A stretch of DNA of 64,000 nucleotides, from NCBI GenBank assembly GCA_963969595.1, contig OZ018417.1, forward strand, positions 17,238,501 through 17,302,500, written 5' to 3'. Within the stretch, counting starts at the first letter, position 1. Every line of letters begins with the position of its first letter. Shown piece after piece: positions 35,324 to 45,642 of this stretch. The position numbers were made by a program, and so were the translations under genes. Source of the DNA: Neckera pumila (Eukaryota; Streptophyta; Bryopsida; Hypnales; Neckeraceae). A model generated the notes under the pieces. It saw only the letters and a list, made by a program, of their open reading frames with translations, searched no databases and was not told the origin of the DNA.

Positions 35324-36439
35324 TCTTGAAAGATATTTCTAGTGAGTACTATGACTTTTGGGATAAGTTTTTTCAAAATGATAGAAAATGATTATAATTT
35401 GTAAAGCCTCCAAAATAATATGTCTCTTAAACTTCAGGCCCTTCCCTTGCCTTGCCTAAAATCTCTTCTAATGGAAGAATAAGATAATAAAGAATGAAAA
35501 ATTTATTGAAACTCCTATGTTGATAAGACCAAAATCATTTATTGTTTTAAATTCTTGAAATTCTCATGAAATTAGATGACAACTATTTGAAATGATAGAA
35601 AATGATTATAATTTGTAAAGCCTCCAAAATGATTATAGTTTGTAAAGCATTCAAAATAGTATGTCTCTTAAAATTCATTCCTAGAAAAGTTTCTCTCAAA
35701 ACCTTCAGGGACTAGAAAAAAATCATAAAAAAATATCAAACAAACAAACACTTCTGGCTGTGTGATTTTTGAAACATGCTGCAACAACTGGAAACATTTG
35801 AAAAAAAAGCTATTCTTCCTAACTTGATGATGCTTGTTTCAGTATAATTGTTTTTTATCTTTAGAAAAAAAAACTTGTGCTCCAGAAAGCCGGAGTCCAT
35901 TCACAAAGGATGGTGAATTGGATCCAAGATAGTCAACCATTTTGCCTCTTTTGTCAGCTTACAACAGCTTTGGAGATCCAATCCTAAACTCCGGAAGCTC
36001 TACCAATGGGATTTCGGACCATGTGCTTGCTTGACGACAGTTGCTTGGGAAAGAACCCATTGGAAAATAAAGAATTGCCTTAGGACACTTGAAGTACAAT
36101 GGCATTTGACACAAAACTGTCATGAGATTTGTATTTATGGATTCAATTATGAAGGCAATGAGTACAAGAGAGCACCAAGGGGCCCAAGGTGTTTAATCTG
36201 CCATTTTTCGCAAATTCAAACTTGAAATGTGAGCTGTGAAGTGAGGTTTAGGGTCATGGAGCAATTACAGCAGTCTATGTACTAATGGCCCAGTACATCT
36301 TTCACAAAGATTAAACGGCCAAGGCACCTTGTTGCTTGCATTGTGAAATCGGGAGGTTTTGAAAGAGGCAGCCATTGCAGTGATTTTTGAGAGAAGCTAA
36401 GGAAGCTTTGAAGCCATTGGGAGGAGATACTATTGCGAG
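35324..36439. other. AT-rich spacer with a local duplication, no gene seen
   Basis: A short stretch is duplicated: GAAAATGATTATAATTTGTAAAGCCTCCAAAAT occurs at about 35380-35415 and again at 35595-35630. From about 35880 the composition becomes more even (AAGCCGGAGTCCATTC..), and this may be the 5' part of the broken gene that follows, but no frame is long enough to call. Confidence 0.4.
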
Positions 36440-36838
36440 TTGTGTTGCACAATGGGGAAGAGTGGTTCGCACTCCAGGGGCAAGGGCGGGTCATCATACC
36501 ATTTGGCTGCACATACGGGGGTTTCGAAGAAGAAGGCGTCTGCGCCTACGGGGGGATTGAAGAAGAAGGCGTTTGGGCACGAGGGCAAGCGCAAGGAGAA
36601 AGCGCTCTCTTGGAAGGAGAAGGCAGGGAAGGAGAGGCCAGGGAAAGAGAGGGCAGGGAAGGAGAGGTTGGAGAAGGAGAAGGCGAAAAAGGAGGGGCCA
36701 GGGAAGGAGAGGGCGGGGAAGGAGGGGCTGGAAAAAGAGAGGGCGGGGAATAAGAGGCCGGAGAAGGAGAAGGTTCGGAAGGGGATGAGAACACAAAGGA
36801 TGAGAAGGGGTCCACGACCTTCAAGGTGGACGATGTGA
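36440..36838 (+). CDS. Lys/Glu repeat ORF, 132 aa (low complexity)
   Basis: After a Ser/Lys-rich start (GVSKKKASAPTGGLKKKAF), the frame consists of about ten copies of a five-residue unit, GKER(A/P/L) or EKEKA. It is highly basic and acidic at once, and would form a charged helix or a disordered linker. Because the underlying DNA is a purine-only minisatellite, all three plus frames and one minus frame are open, and this frame is chosen only because it gives the least extreme composition. It leads towards the ORFs at 37012 and later and may be the N-terminal part of the same broken gene. Confidence 0.3.
   Translation: MCCTMGKSGSHSRGKGGSSYHLAAHTGVSKKKASAPTGGLKKKAFGHEGKRKEKALSWKEKAGKERPGKERAGKERLEKEKAKKEGPGKERAGKEGLEKERAGNKRPEKEKVRKGMRTQRMRRGPRPSRWTM
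36610..36785 (+). repeat. Polypurine minisatellite, about 15-bp unit
   Basis: The unit GGGAAGGAGAGGGCA and its variants (GGGAAAGAGAGGGCA, GGAGAAGGAGAAGGC) repeat about eleven times. The plus strand is almost purely A and G for about 170 bp. Such tracts can form triplex DNA and tend to change in copy number. Confidence 0.85.
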
Positions 36839-37011
36839 AGTCGAAGCAAGCGGCAAAGTCAAAGCAGGCAACGAAGTCTTTGAGGCGTGAATCCGCTTCA
36901 TCCGAGTAGGGAGGTGCGGTCATACATAAATCACCACGGAAGCCAAGCGGTAGTAAAGGTTCTCCGGGGGGATCGAAGAAGAAGGCGTCTCCTTCCCCGC
37001 CTACGATCTCC

Positions 37012-37726
37012 TTGTCAAGCTTTGAGAAGGAGAGTGTAGGCTTGGAGGAGTCCGAAGAGGAGAACACCTCTTTTGCTTCGACCAAGTACACCAATTCCGA
37101 CGACTTGGAGGTAATCCCATTGACCATTGGGACGTCAAAAATCAAGGAGGGCTTGAGAAATGAATCCAACAGCAACGCCAAAGACTCCAATCTAAGCGGA
37201 ACTTTGGAGGATGGCGTCCACGGCAAATCAATTTGGAGCGCCGGCCTTGAACTGGAGACATTGGATAATGTTCCGCCGGGACTAATCTTTGTACTGAAGG
37301 AGAAAGTACCGCTTGTGTCCGGATTCAAATCGGAAGGTTCCATGTACAACATCCAATGGTTCCACCAGTATGGAGGGTTGGAGATCAACAGTCCGAGTCC
37401 GGAGTCAGTGAAGCTGTGAAGATGGAGGGTTTTGACAAAGACCTCTTTGCGAAGTACTAGACTGGGGCGGAGTCATTGAAGAAGAAATGCTCCATTTTCA
37501 ACAGATTGGTATGGATTTTGTTGAAGGACTCATCCTTGAGTCCTTCAAACACGACATCATCGATTTGTATATGTCCTGCTACGGAGGGCTCTTGGACAAT
37601 GGAATGATCGGGGAAAAAATTCTGCTGGCGGCTTTAGCCTACTTTAGAGAAGAGCCGCGAGTCATGTACAATTGGGCTGCCTTTGCAACCAAGATCGCCC
37701 AAGAGCGCATCAAAAAATGTAAGTAA
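37012..37726 (+). pseudogene. Broken ORF of unknown family
   Basis: Two open pieces lie close together. The first (37012-37419) has a Ser/Glu-rich start and a globular part (LDNVPPGLIFVLKEKVPLV). The second (37487-37726) is well composed for a folded domain (YMSCYGGLLDNGMIGEKILL; YFREEPRVMYNWAAFATKIA). It ends at AAAAAATGTAAGT, which looks like a splice donor. The two pieces are in different frames with stops between them. The second may therefore be a true exon whose partner starts at about 37846. No family is recognised. Confidence 0.35.
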
Positions 37727-37845
37727 TTCCTGAACCTCCAATTCATGTACTTATGAACTCTGACTACTTTTCAAACCTTGCTTTATCCAACTTTTTTGAG
37801 ATTCCAATTTACTGAAGAACAGAATTTCATTGTATTCTGATTTCG

Positions 37846-40077
37846 ATGTCAATTGCAAAGAATCTAGCCAAGCTATCTCCTCCAAGAATAGTTTGTCAGA
37901 TTCAAGACATTGTGGTGCTATCGGTACAGTACTTCACAGAGCAAGATGGCAGTCAAGTGAACATGGCACCTGCCACGAAGCCTCCACCATCAAAGTTGGT
38001 TCCTCCACCATCGGCAAAGAAGCAATTCAATAGTTCTGCAGTCGTGGAGGCCATATGGAATTTGTGCGTGTCAAAAGCTAAAGAGGCTAAGGAAGCTTAT
38101 GAAATGGCGAAGGGGGTTTGGCGGAAGCTTGTCAAGGAGGAGTCAAGTTTGGAGGAAAACAAGTACAAATCATCTTCTAAACGCCGCAAGTGCAAAATGG
38201 AGGAAGACGAGGCAGTAGAGGCTGAAGTGACTTAGGCGTGGGAGGCAGCTAAAGCCATCTTGGTGGAAGCACACAAGCGCACAGTAGCGGCCAAGAATGT
38301 TATGCAAGAGGCTACACTATAAGAAAGACATGTTTTTGGGGTTGTCTGGCAAAAAAAGCGCCGTGTCTTTTTTGATGTCGCGTCGTCTGGCAGTTTGGGT
38401 CGCAGCAGTGGCAATTTTACGTGATGTCCACGCAAACGCGCACCTGGAAGAGCGCCAGACGGGTTCATGTCAACGTAGACAAGTATGTCAAAATGAACGT
38501 CAACAAAAACATCACTGTGTTTTTTAGAACGTCCAAAAAAACATAGAATGCCACGTCAGCAAGCAAATCCATTTTTACTATGGTAAAATCTATAAAAATT
38601 ACTATGCTTTATGGTAGAATGCTGCCCAAATGTGAAAAATTTAGGAAATGGGTAGCCAAGTGGCATGTTTTGCAAGAATGGGCAATGGATGGATGTGTAG
38701 TATGGATGAAAAAAGGAACTCTTTATACAAATAGGGTGGTAGGAAGATTAACAATCCTTATAGGGTCTTTTAAGCAAGAATTGCGTTCAATGTAAAATGT
38801 CTGGAACAACACAGTCTAGATGTCTAAAACAATACGAAGATGTCTAAAATAACATCCAAATGTCTAGACGTCTAATACAACGTCAAGAATTACAATAGTC
38901 AAGTTCCCATATTATCATTATCCCATATCTTTTGTCTCACTATGGACAGACTATGGATATAAATAGGACCTCTCAACCCTTCATTCTTACAAATTGACAA
39001 TAAAGTAAATCCTTCATTTGGCCATCAAAAATCCTCTTGATGGTAGATGGTAAGTTTTTTTAATTCTTGTTGAATTCAACAATTGTTCTTGTTCATTTTT
39101 TTTATTCTTTATTTATTTTTAAATAATTATTTTCTATTGACATTGATATAGTATGCAGCAATTGATGTTTTAAAAGACATCTATCTAGACATCTATATTG
39201 ACATTTCAAAAAAAATAAAATAAAATTTAAATGGCATGAAAGTATGCTGTCAGGGCATGCCACCTCATATTTTAAGTGGGTCCATGTCATGAGACACGTC
39301 AAAAAAACTTTGGATGAAAAAAAACATGACGTGGCACTGCCCGTAGATGACAAAGTAAAGTGGAGGTCATGTGGCATCCACATGGCACCCAATAAGGCAC
39401 TTGCAATAGTGCGTTTCATCGGACATCAAATAAAAACAAGCCCAAAATATGCTCGTTTTTGGCCTAACACATCACGTTTTTTGCTTCTACTTTTTGATGA
39501 ATTTTGTGGGACATCAATGCGGATTTCTTTTGCGTCTAAATAAACACGGTATCACATTTTTTTTGACGTCGAAAAAAACATCGGTTTCTTATAGTGCTAT
39601 GACTCGGGTGCAGCAGCTGGACGAAGAGGTGAAAGCTGCCGCGAAGGAGGTGGATGAACTGAAAGCTAAATTGACTCAGTCAACAGGCAAGCGGAAATTG
39701 GAATTGCTAGAGCTAGAAATCGCCTCTGACCCTGATCCCCTACTTCAGGACGACACAAAGATAGACCGCTTGCTTCAGGTGGACGCTGGATTAAACACCC
39801 CGTCAGTGGTGGAAAGTGCACCAACTAAGCCGACCCCTGATGCAGCCACAAGCCAGATCAGTGAGACCATCACCCTAACCTTTGGATTTTCTAACTATTC
39901 AAAATATGTACTTGCTTTTAAATTCTCTAACACTAACCCTATCTCTCTTTTGTTTATATTGGTGGATGTAGCACTGGATTGGTTGGTAGATGATGCAAAG
40001 CAGCAGAAGTAGTCGAATAAGAAGCAGAAGACAAGTGAGACCGTTGACATCAAACAGTCGTCGTCAAAGTAGAAATT
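37846..40077 (+). pseudogene. Coiled-coil ORF interrupted by a CACTA element
   Basis: Left part (37846-38314): a Pro/Lys segment (PPPSKLVPPPSAKKQF) then a charged helix (AKEAKEAYEMAKGVWRKLVKEE). One TAG at 38233-38235 lies in the frame, after which it reads on to ..KNVMQEA. Right part (from 39600): MTRVQQLDEEVKAAAKEVDE and onwards, again helical, to a stop at 40010-40012. Removing the element (38315-39596) and one CTA restores GAG GCT ATG ACT CGG in one frame and makes the coiled coil continuous. So the element entered an intact coding sequence. A further in-frame continuation (SNKKQKTSETVD) follows the right-hand stop. Function is unknown. Confidence 0.5.
38315..39596 (+). mobile_element. 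CACTA-type element 1, 1,282 bp, CTA target duplication
   Basis: It starts CACTATAAGAAAGACATG and ends with the complement of CACTATAAGAAACCGATG. CTA flanks both sides (38312-38314 and 39597-39599), the 3-bp duplication expected of CACTA (CMC) elements. The interior has many copies of GACATC, GACGTC and GTCTAGACATCT-like motifs, which fit the repeated subterminal binding sites of the family. No transposase ORF is present. It is a close relative of the element at 46038, in the opposite orientation. Confidence 0.88.
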
Positions 40078-41090
40078 TGTGAGATTTGTGAATTGTGAGG
40101 AGTTTTTGTCCGGATGGCGAGTACTTTGGAGCCAGCAATTGCGGTTTTAGAGGGTACATTCACCAATGAGGCTGTTCACTTGTTCTCAGAGTAGAAGGGG
40201 AGGAACTTTTTTGTAATGCCCTATGGCACTCATTTTGACTTTCATGTACTGTATATTTGGACGTTTAATGGAAAAGACAAATATATGTCTACTACTTTCC
40301 TATGCAATTGGCTATACACTGTTGTTAGTTATTTAGAACTCAATACCAAAGTAGTACTAAAATGGAATTTCTGTCCAGTGTTTATCCTTTGTGATTTCCA
40401 CTTGTAAGACTTGGATGTCAGCAGTTATGTTGGTAATGATATTACTACAAAAAATGGATGCATCAGCATTCTCACTAATTGCTCTACTTCTGATTCCACT
40501 CGCAACTTTAATAATTGTTTAATGCTTTCATGAAGTTGCATTCTGAGCTTAGGAGATTGTATTCTCTTCCCTTTCGCGGTCCACCTTTTTTTAATGTTAA
40601 GAGTACCAAGTACCCGGCAAATAAAACAGTTGTTAACTATTCAATTCCCCCCAAAATGGCTCTTGTTGGAATGATGGTGATGACTGCCTTGATTCAAATT
40701 AGAAGTACTGCCTAATGTCTACTGGCTTTAGGAGTCAAGAAGTTTTTGGCGGCAACCTTTCTTTTGCATCTAGCTCCATCTTCTCCACCATTGTCGTCTC
40801 CTTTTTTGTTGTGAACTTGTTATCTTGTGTTTTTCTGTGCACTGCTCGATATGAAGGGGGGATTCTTCAACAAAGCTGCCACACGCAATGTTTTGGTAGA
40901 TGCAGTGAACCGGTCAACTAGTTCTTCCTCTCAAGTTGCATCACAACCCATCGCAATGATGCTTCCCACTCCCAAACCTTTGCCAAAGTGCTGCAAAGAG
41001 AGGTAAGGGAAATCAGTCCATGATACTTATTCCAAGGTCTGCAAGGAAGGTCATGAACCTGTCTCTCACAAGCCAACTTCTGGAGACATC
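40078..41090. other. Degenerate coding-like sequence, no clear gene
   Basis: Short frames with fairly even codon use (AATTGTGAGGAGTTTTTGTCCGG.. at 40094; 40515-40715; 40715-40921) suggest continued remnants of the same broken gene, but none shows a recognisable motif. A Ser/Phe-rich, hydrophobic piece near 40760-40850 has no clear context. Confidence 0.3.
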
Positions 41091-41640
41091 TTGGTCACGC
41101 TAGATGTGGAAAATTTTGCAGAGATTGGTCTCTGGGATGAGTCAGTAGTTCCACAGCAATGGATGTCATCAAAGAGAGGTGCATGGCTTGTAGTTGTGGT
41201 CGATCTTCCAGTTGTATTAACTAGTGGACAGTTGGTGCCAGCGGACTGGGGAAAACGCTATAGATGCTTAGCGACGTTCAAGTTGAGTGCTTCGGGACTT
41301 GGATGGCTGACCAAGATCCTGAACCTCGATTTCCTGTCATTCTTAAGGAGGGTGGATTGGGATGTGGTCATAATTCAGAACCCTCTTTTTAAAACATTTT
41401 TGTGATCATGCACACTAACAACTTTCCACATATGCCACCAATCCTTCAAGCTATGTGGTGGAGGCCCAAGTTTGACACGTTGTTGACTCCAAACACATGG
41501 GTATTAGGTGTACTTGATAGCAGCTTTACAGTCTTTACTAGTGGTCTTCAACTGCGGAGCTTGACAATTTGGACCAGAGGAAGGGATTTAGAATGGACTC
41601 GAACGAGTGAATGCCATAAGTCATTCATTCCGAAACCATC

Positions 41641-42942
41641 CACTACAAGAAAATAGGTGTATAAATGATTGTTTGAAATGACTCAAAATTGACTCTAAAT
41701 AGTCATTTTGGACATATTTGACTAAAGAATGACTCAAGCCCTCTAGAATCATTGTGGACAAGTTCTTTATAAATGATTGCAATGTTTATTATCACCATCT
41801 GTTTTTTAATTGAATGAGCATTGGATGAGAAAGTCTGAGGTGAACATCCATGTCAACAATCATTTGAGAGTCATTTTGCAATCAATTGAGAATCATTTTA
41901 GATCTATCTTTTTTCTAGATATTTGAATCTCAAATCATTCTTTTGGATTTTTGAATTTCAAATCTACCTTTTTCTAGGTATTTGAATTTCAGATCTACCA
42001 TTTTTCTAGATTTTAGAATTTCAAATTTACCTTTTTTCCTAGATTTCAAAATTCTAGATCTACCTTATTTCTAGATTTCAAAAATTCATATATTGGTATT
42101 TAACAGATTTCATTGGTTTGGAAAACCTTACAATATCATAGATTTTAAAATGTCTTAAATTTTAAATATTTCTATAGATTATAGAAATCTACAAAATTGT
42201 AGAAATCTATATTCTATAGAAAGCTACAAATTGTAGAAATCTTAGAATTAAATCAAAAAAATTCATTGTATAAGACTACAACAACTTACAAGTCTTATAT
42301 GCCCAACCTAATGGTACTTTTGATATTGATATGGGACAACTGATATAAGACAACTAGAAATTAACTTTAGATGCAACTGGAAGTTAACTAGAAAACAACC
42401 GAGAAACAACTAGTGTATCATTTTAAAGCGACTAGGAAGCAACTAGCTTCACTATTAGAAAATTTAGTTTTTTTGTTGATTTGCATTCATTTGGTTCACT
42501 TTTCAATTTAGTTTTTTGTTAACGGTGTTGTACTTGGAGCCTACGAGGAGGACATGTACCTATTTGGCAGAATTGTACATGACTTACAGTGGCCTAAAGC
42601 CATGTAAGAACCCTGAAATCCATATCGAATACTTGAAAGTCATTAAAGGTGTCAATCAGTTCTGAATAAGTCATTTTCTAGTTGCACATGAGTCAAGCAC
42701 AGTCACAATATATGACTGTGTCTTTAATAAAATAGTATTGAATGAACTATGAACAAAAAGGAGGGCACGAAATTTGGTTTTCATGAATCCTTCATCTACC
42801 AGTCACAAGAACGACTAAGAAATGACTCCAACACACTCGACCTAGCAAAGCTGTGCAATTAGAAAGGTCCAGTCAAGATGCAGTCATTCCGGACATGAAG
42901 TCATTATGCCCTAGTCATTTATCGGCCTATTTTTTTGTAGTG
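41641..42942. mobile_element. CACTA-type element 2, 1,302 bp, ATC target duplication
   Basis: It starts CACTACAAGAAAATAGGTG, and the reversed right end is CACTACAAAAAAATAGGCC. ATC lies on both sides (41638-41640 and 42943-42945). Subterminal regions carry repeats of AATGACT and GTCATT on both strands. The interior includes a tandem array and no transposase. Its inner sequence is unrelated to the elements at 38315 and 46038, so it is a separate family. Confidence 0.88.
41900..42085 (+). repeat. Tandem array of about 35-bp units within CACTA element 2
   Basis: Five to six diverged units of the form TTTTTCTAGATTT(T)GAATT followed by TCAAATCTACC repeat head to tail. The copies differ in length by a few bases. 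Confidence 0.75.
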
Positions 42943-43259
42943 ATCAAGCACTGATCGAGTGGAGGTGGGTCCACCTGTATCGGTTGAAGTGACTAGGGAT
43001 CCGCCCTAAGTCCCACGGAAACCAAGCCCATGTCAAATGTCTCCAAGTCCAGCTGGAACAATTGATCCATCACTGACAATGCCCCCTGGATGCACCTCAA
43101 CTCATTTAATTGGCATTCTGGGCAATGCTTGCAAGTTTGGGCACTTTGTGCCATCTAAAACGGCGGCTACTCCAACTGCATGCACTAAGACTTCTCTACT
43201 TTCAGGAACGTCCAATTTGGCCTTCACAAGCCCATAGTTTAAATAGGTCTACTTACTTA

Positions 43260-43335
43260 CTTCTACGCTTAAGAAGAACTTAGACATCGGTATTGTAGCT
43301 GTTTGTAGCTTAGACATCGGTATTGTAGCCAAGAT
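43260..43335 (+). repeat. Short direct repeat of about 26 bp
   Basis: The sequence CTTAGACATCGGTATTGTAGC occurs twice, near 43280 and 43307, separated by a few bases. It lies just outside the left end of the element at 43368. Confidence 0.8.
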
Positions 43336-43367
43336 ACCCATGCATTAGAATGAACAGTAGCAGATTG

Positions 43368-45165
43368 CACTATAAGAAACCCGTGTTTTTTTTTATCCTA
43401 AGATTCTGCATGCTGATGTCATGACTGGTGTCTTGAAATGTCTACGTGGACGTTCAAAATTTTGCGTTGCTTAAGACTCGGGTTTGACATCAACTTTAAC
43501 ATCGAACATCAGCATGCTGGGGGACCGGGCATCCAAAAAACATGGGTCAACGGGATCCTCAAAGGCCGCTATGTGGCTGCCACCTAAGCGCCACGCGGAC
43601 ACGGGCAACCACGTAGGAATTTTTTTTCATCCATTTTGGCCATGATATGGCATCTAAGGTGGCACGTGATGTGGCGGTGGGAAAAGTGACGTGGCATCCA
43701 GTAATGTGGCATGCCACGTCAACATATTTTTTTGCTATCTAAGAGTTTTCTTGCTGTCTTTGAAGACATCAACATAGACATTTGTACGTTTTTGAGACAT
43801 CAACTCAGACATCCAAACATTTTTATAGACATATTTTGAAACATCACCTTCGACGTCTAAATTTCTTATAACATTGAAGTAAACATCTACTTTTCAACAT
43901 GAATACCTTTGGCAATGTTTGGTATGATTTAGGAGAACAAAATGATGTTACATTAGATGTTCATGGAATGGACTATTCGGCATGATGTTAATATGGACAA
44001 TCTCAAATGTCTCATATGATGTCCACATACATATCATTATGTCCAATATAACATGTCATACATGGTACACCATACATTATACATACATTATGCATCATAC
44101 ATCATATACCATACATAATACGCTATAAAAAATACATTATAATTGGCAATTATGTCACATGGCTTTAAAAACCACTTGATGTGAGTTTATGGAGGGGAGA
44201 AGATGGGCTCTTTATACAAGTACAGTGGTAGAGGGGAAGACAAACTATATGAGACATTGAAAACACTAAATTTAAATTTTAGTGGAACAATACACAGATG
44301 TCTAGCAAGATGTTTTTTGCATGTCTCAAAGGCCACTTTGATGATGTCTCTTAGATGTTATACCAATTGTGACTATCTTTCTTAAAACATCTAGAAGTCT
44401 ACAAAAACATCCAAGAAAACATTTCAACATTTTATAAGATGGGCTCTTTATACAAGTGGAGTGGTAGAGGGGAAGACAAACTATATGGGACATCAATGAA
44501 AACACTGGATTTAAACTTTGGTGGAGCAGCATACATACATACAATAGGATGTTTTTTGCATGTCTCAAAAGCCGCTCTAATGACATCTCCGTAGACGTTT
44601 ACCGATTGTGACTATATTTCTTAAAAAATCTAAAAGTGTACAAAAATGTCCAAGAAAACATCTCAACATTTTATAAGATGTTTCTAGTGACATCTCTACG
44701 TCTACTTAGACATCTCCAAAATAAGTGTAGAAAATGCAAATAGACAGCCCCACTATGTTGATGTGGCATGCCATGTCATCTTATTTTCTCCCAAAGCTGC
44801 CCAATAGTTGCCCAATTCCTTTTTTTTTAACCTTGGTCAAACTTTTATCCAAGAATAAAGTAATTTCTACAGATTTATCCTCCGTGAAATTTTTTCTTTA
44901 AAGCTGACATAGCAGTCTATGTTTTTGCAAATGGCTTGTCAGATATCAACGAGTCCTTAAAAATGTCATCAAAATTTCCAATGTCGATGGTAACATCAAC
45001 TTGCTTTCATTCAAATTGGCCGCAATCATCTGGAACATCCTTAAAAATCTTCTGAAATTGCAATCCTTCTCTTTAACATCTTGGTGTCTTTGTAGACATA
45101 GTATGTTTGGCCTTGGACATCGCATGTTTTTGCTCTGACATAAAAAAAACAAGTTTCTTATAGTG
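43368..45165. mobile_element. CACTA-type element 3, 1,798 bp
   Basis: The left end is CACTATAAGAAACCCGTG and the reversed right end is CACTATAAGAAACTTG. The flanking triplets are TTG and TTA, so the target duplication is imperfect (2 of 3). The interior is full of GACATC, GACGTC and ACATCTAGA-like motifs. A segment near 44200 (CTCTTTATACAAGTACAGTGG) resembles one in element 1 (CTCTTTATACAAATAGGGTGG), so the two share some inner sequence. No transposase is encoded. ORFs at 44203-44385 and 44326-44586 lie in its internal duplication and are not genes. Confidence 0.8.
44202..44673 (+). repeat. 236-bp tandem duplication inside CACTA element 3
   Basis: The sequence from GATGGGCTCTTTATACAAGT at 44202 repeats from 44438, with shared blocks GGTAGAGGGGAAGACAAACTA, AAAACACT(A/G)(A/G)ATTTAAA and TTTTTTGCATGTCTCAAA. 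The duplicate has diverged by roughly ten per cent. Confidence 0.85.
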
Positions 45166-45642
45166 TTAGGATGGTAGCTCCATAGTTTGTAGGCATGCTA
45201 CAAACTTTTTGATTCTTCGTGGACTGGAGCTCTATTATGTAAATATGCCATTCACTCAATTTTGAAATATATCAGTCACTATTTTGTTCTCAATCAATTA
45301 TGCCAACTTGGTCCTAGTCCAAGTGTGCTTTTTAGAATAAGTTTATTCACAGTTTGCCTTGCAACTTAGATTGTGCATAGTGGCTGTCCTGAAGTAGTGA
45401 AAAAATATCCAAGTTTGGACCCTCCACTTTATCACTAAATTGCAACAGACATGAAAATTCAATTGACATTATTAGCTCCTCCAACAATTCACCTTCCACT
45501 TTGATTATTTCAAACTAATGCCAGAGTTAAACATTGTTGCGTCAGAAATCAATGTACACGAATTGTGGCCCTAGTTCCATGCGAGGTTCCATGTCAAATC
45601 CTTTCGACATAGCCTCAACACACTTCTTTTCACAACTTAAAT
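45166..45642. other. Spacer between CACTA element 3 and a broken ORF
   Basis: No gene, repeat or regulatory feature could be supported in this stretch. Confidence 0.4.

Larger units (their letters stand above)
41091..43009 (+). pseudogene. Broken ORF of unknown family interrupted by a CACTA element
   Basis: The frame 41091-41405 encodes about 104 residues (ILVTLDVENFAEIGLWDESV; AWLVVVVDLPVVLTSGQLVP; YRCLATFKLSASGLGWLTKI). The signal then passes to the frame starting at 41402 (MHTNNFPHMPPILQAMWWRP) and runs up to ..SFIPKPS. There the element at 41641-42942 begins. Removing it with one ATC restores CCA TCA AGC ACT GAT in frame and extends the protein by 22 residues (STDRVEVGPPVSVEVTRDPP) to TAA at 43007-43009. 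A last fragment in another frame lies at 43037-43237. I recognise no domain; it reads as a once-coding gene with one shift and one insertion. Confidence 0.45.

Noticed and set aside
36546..37388. 280-codon minus-strand Ser/Pro-rich ORF
   Set aside because: It runs through the purine minisatellite, which lacks stops in several frames. Plus-strand pieces have better composition and agree with their neighbours.
38297..38527. ORFs within the CACTA elements (also 39102-39419, 46930-47448)
   Set aside because: They change freely between the two sister elements and show no transposase motif.
41900..42085. Possible CRISPR-like array
   Set aside because: The units are degenerate, directly adjacent and lie within a plant transposon; there are no unique spacers of constant length. 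No CRISPR array was seen anywhere.
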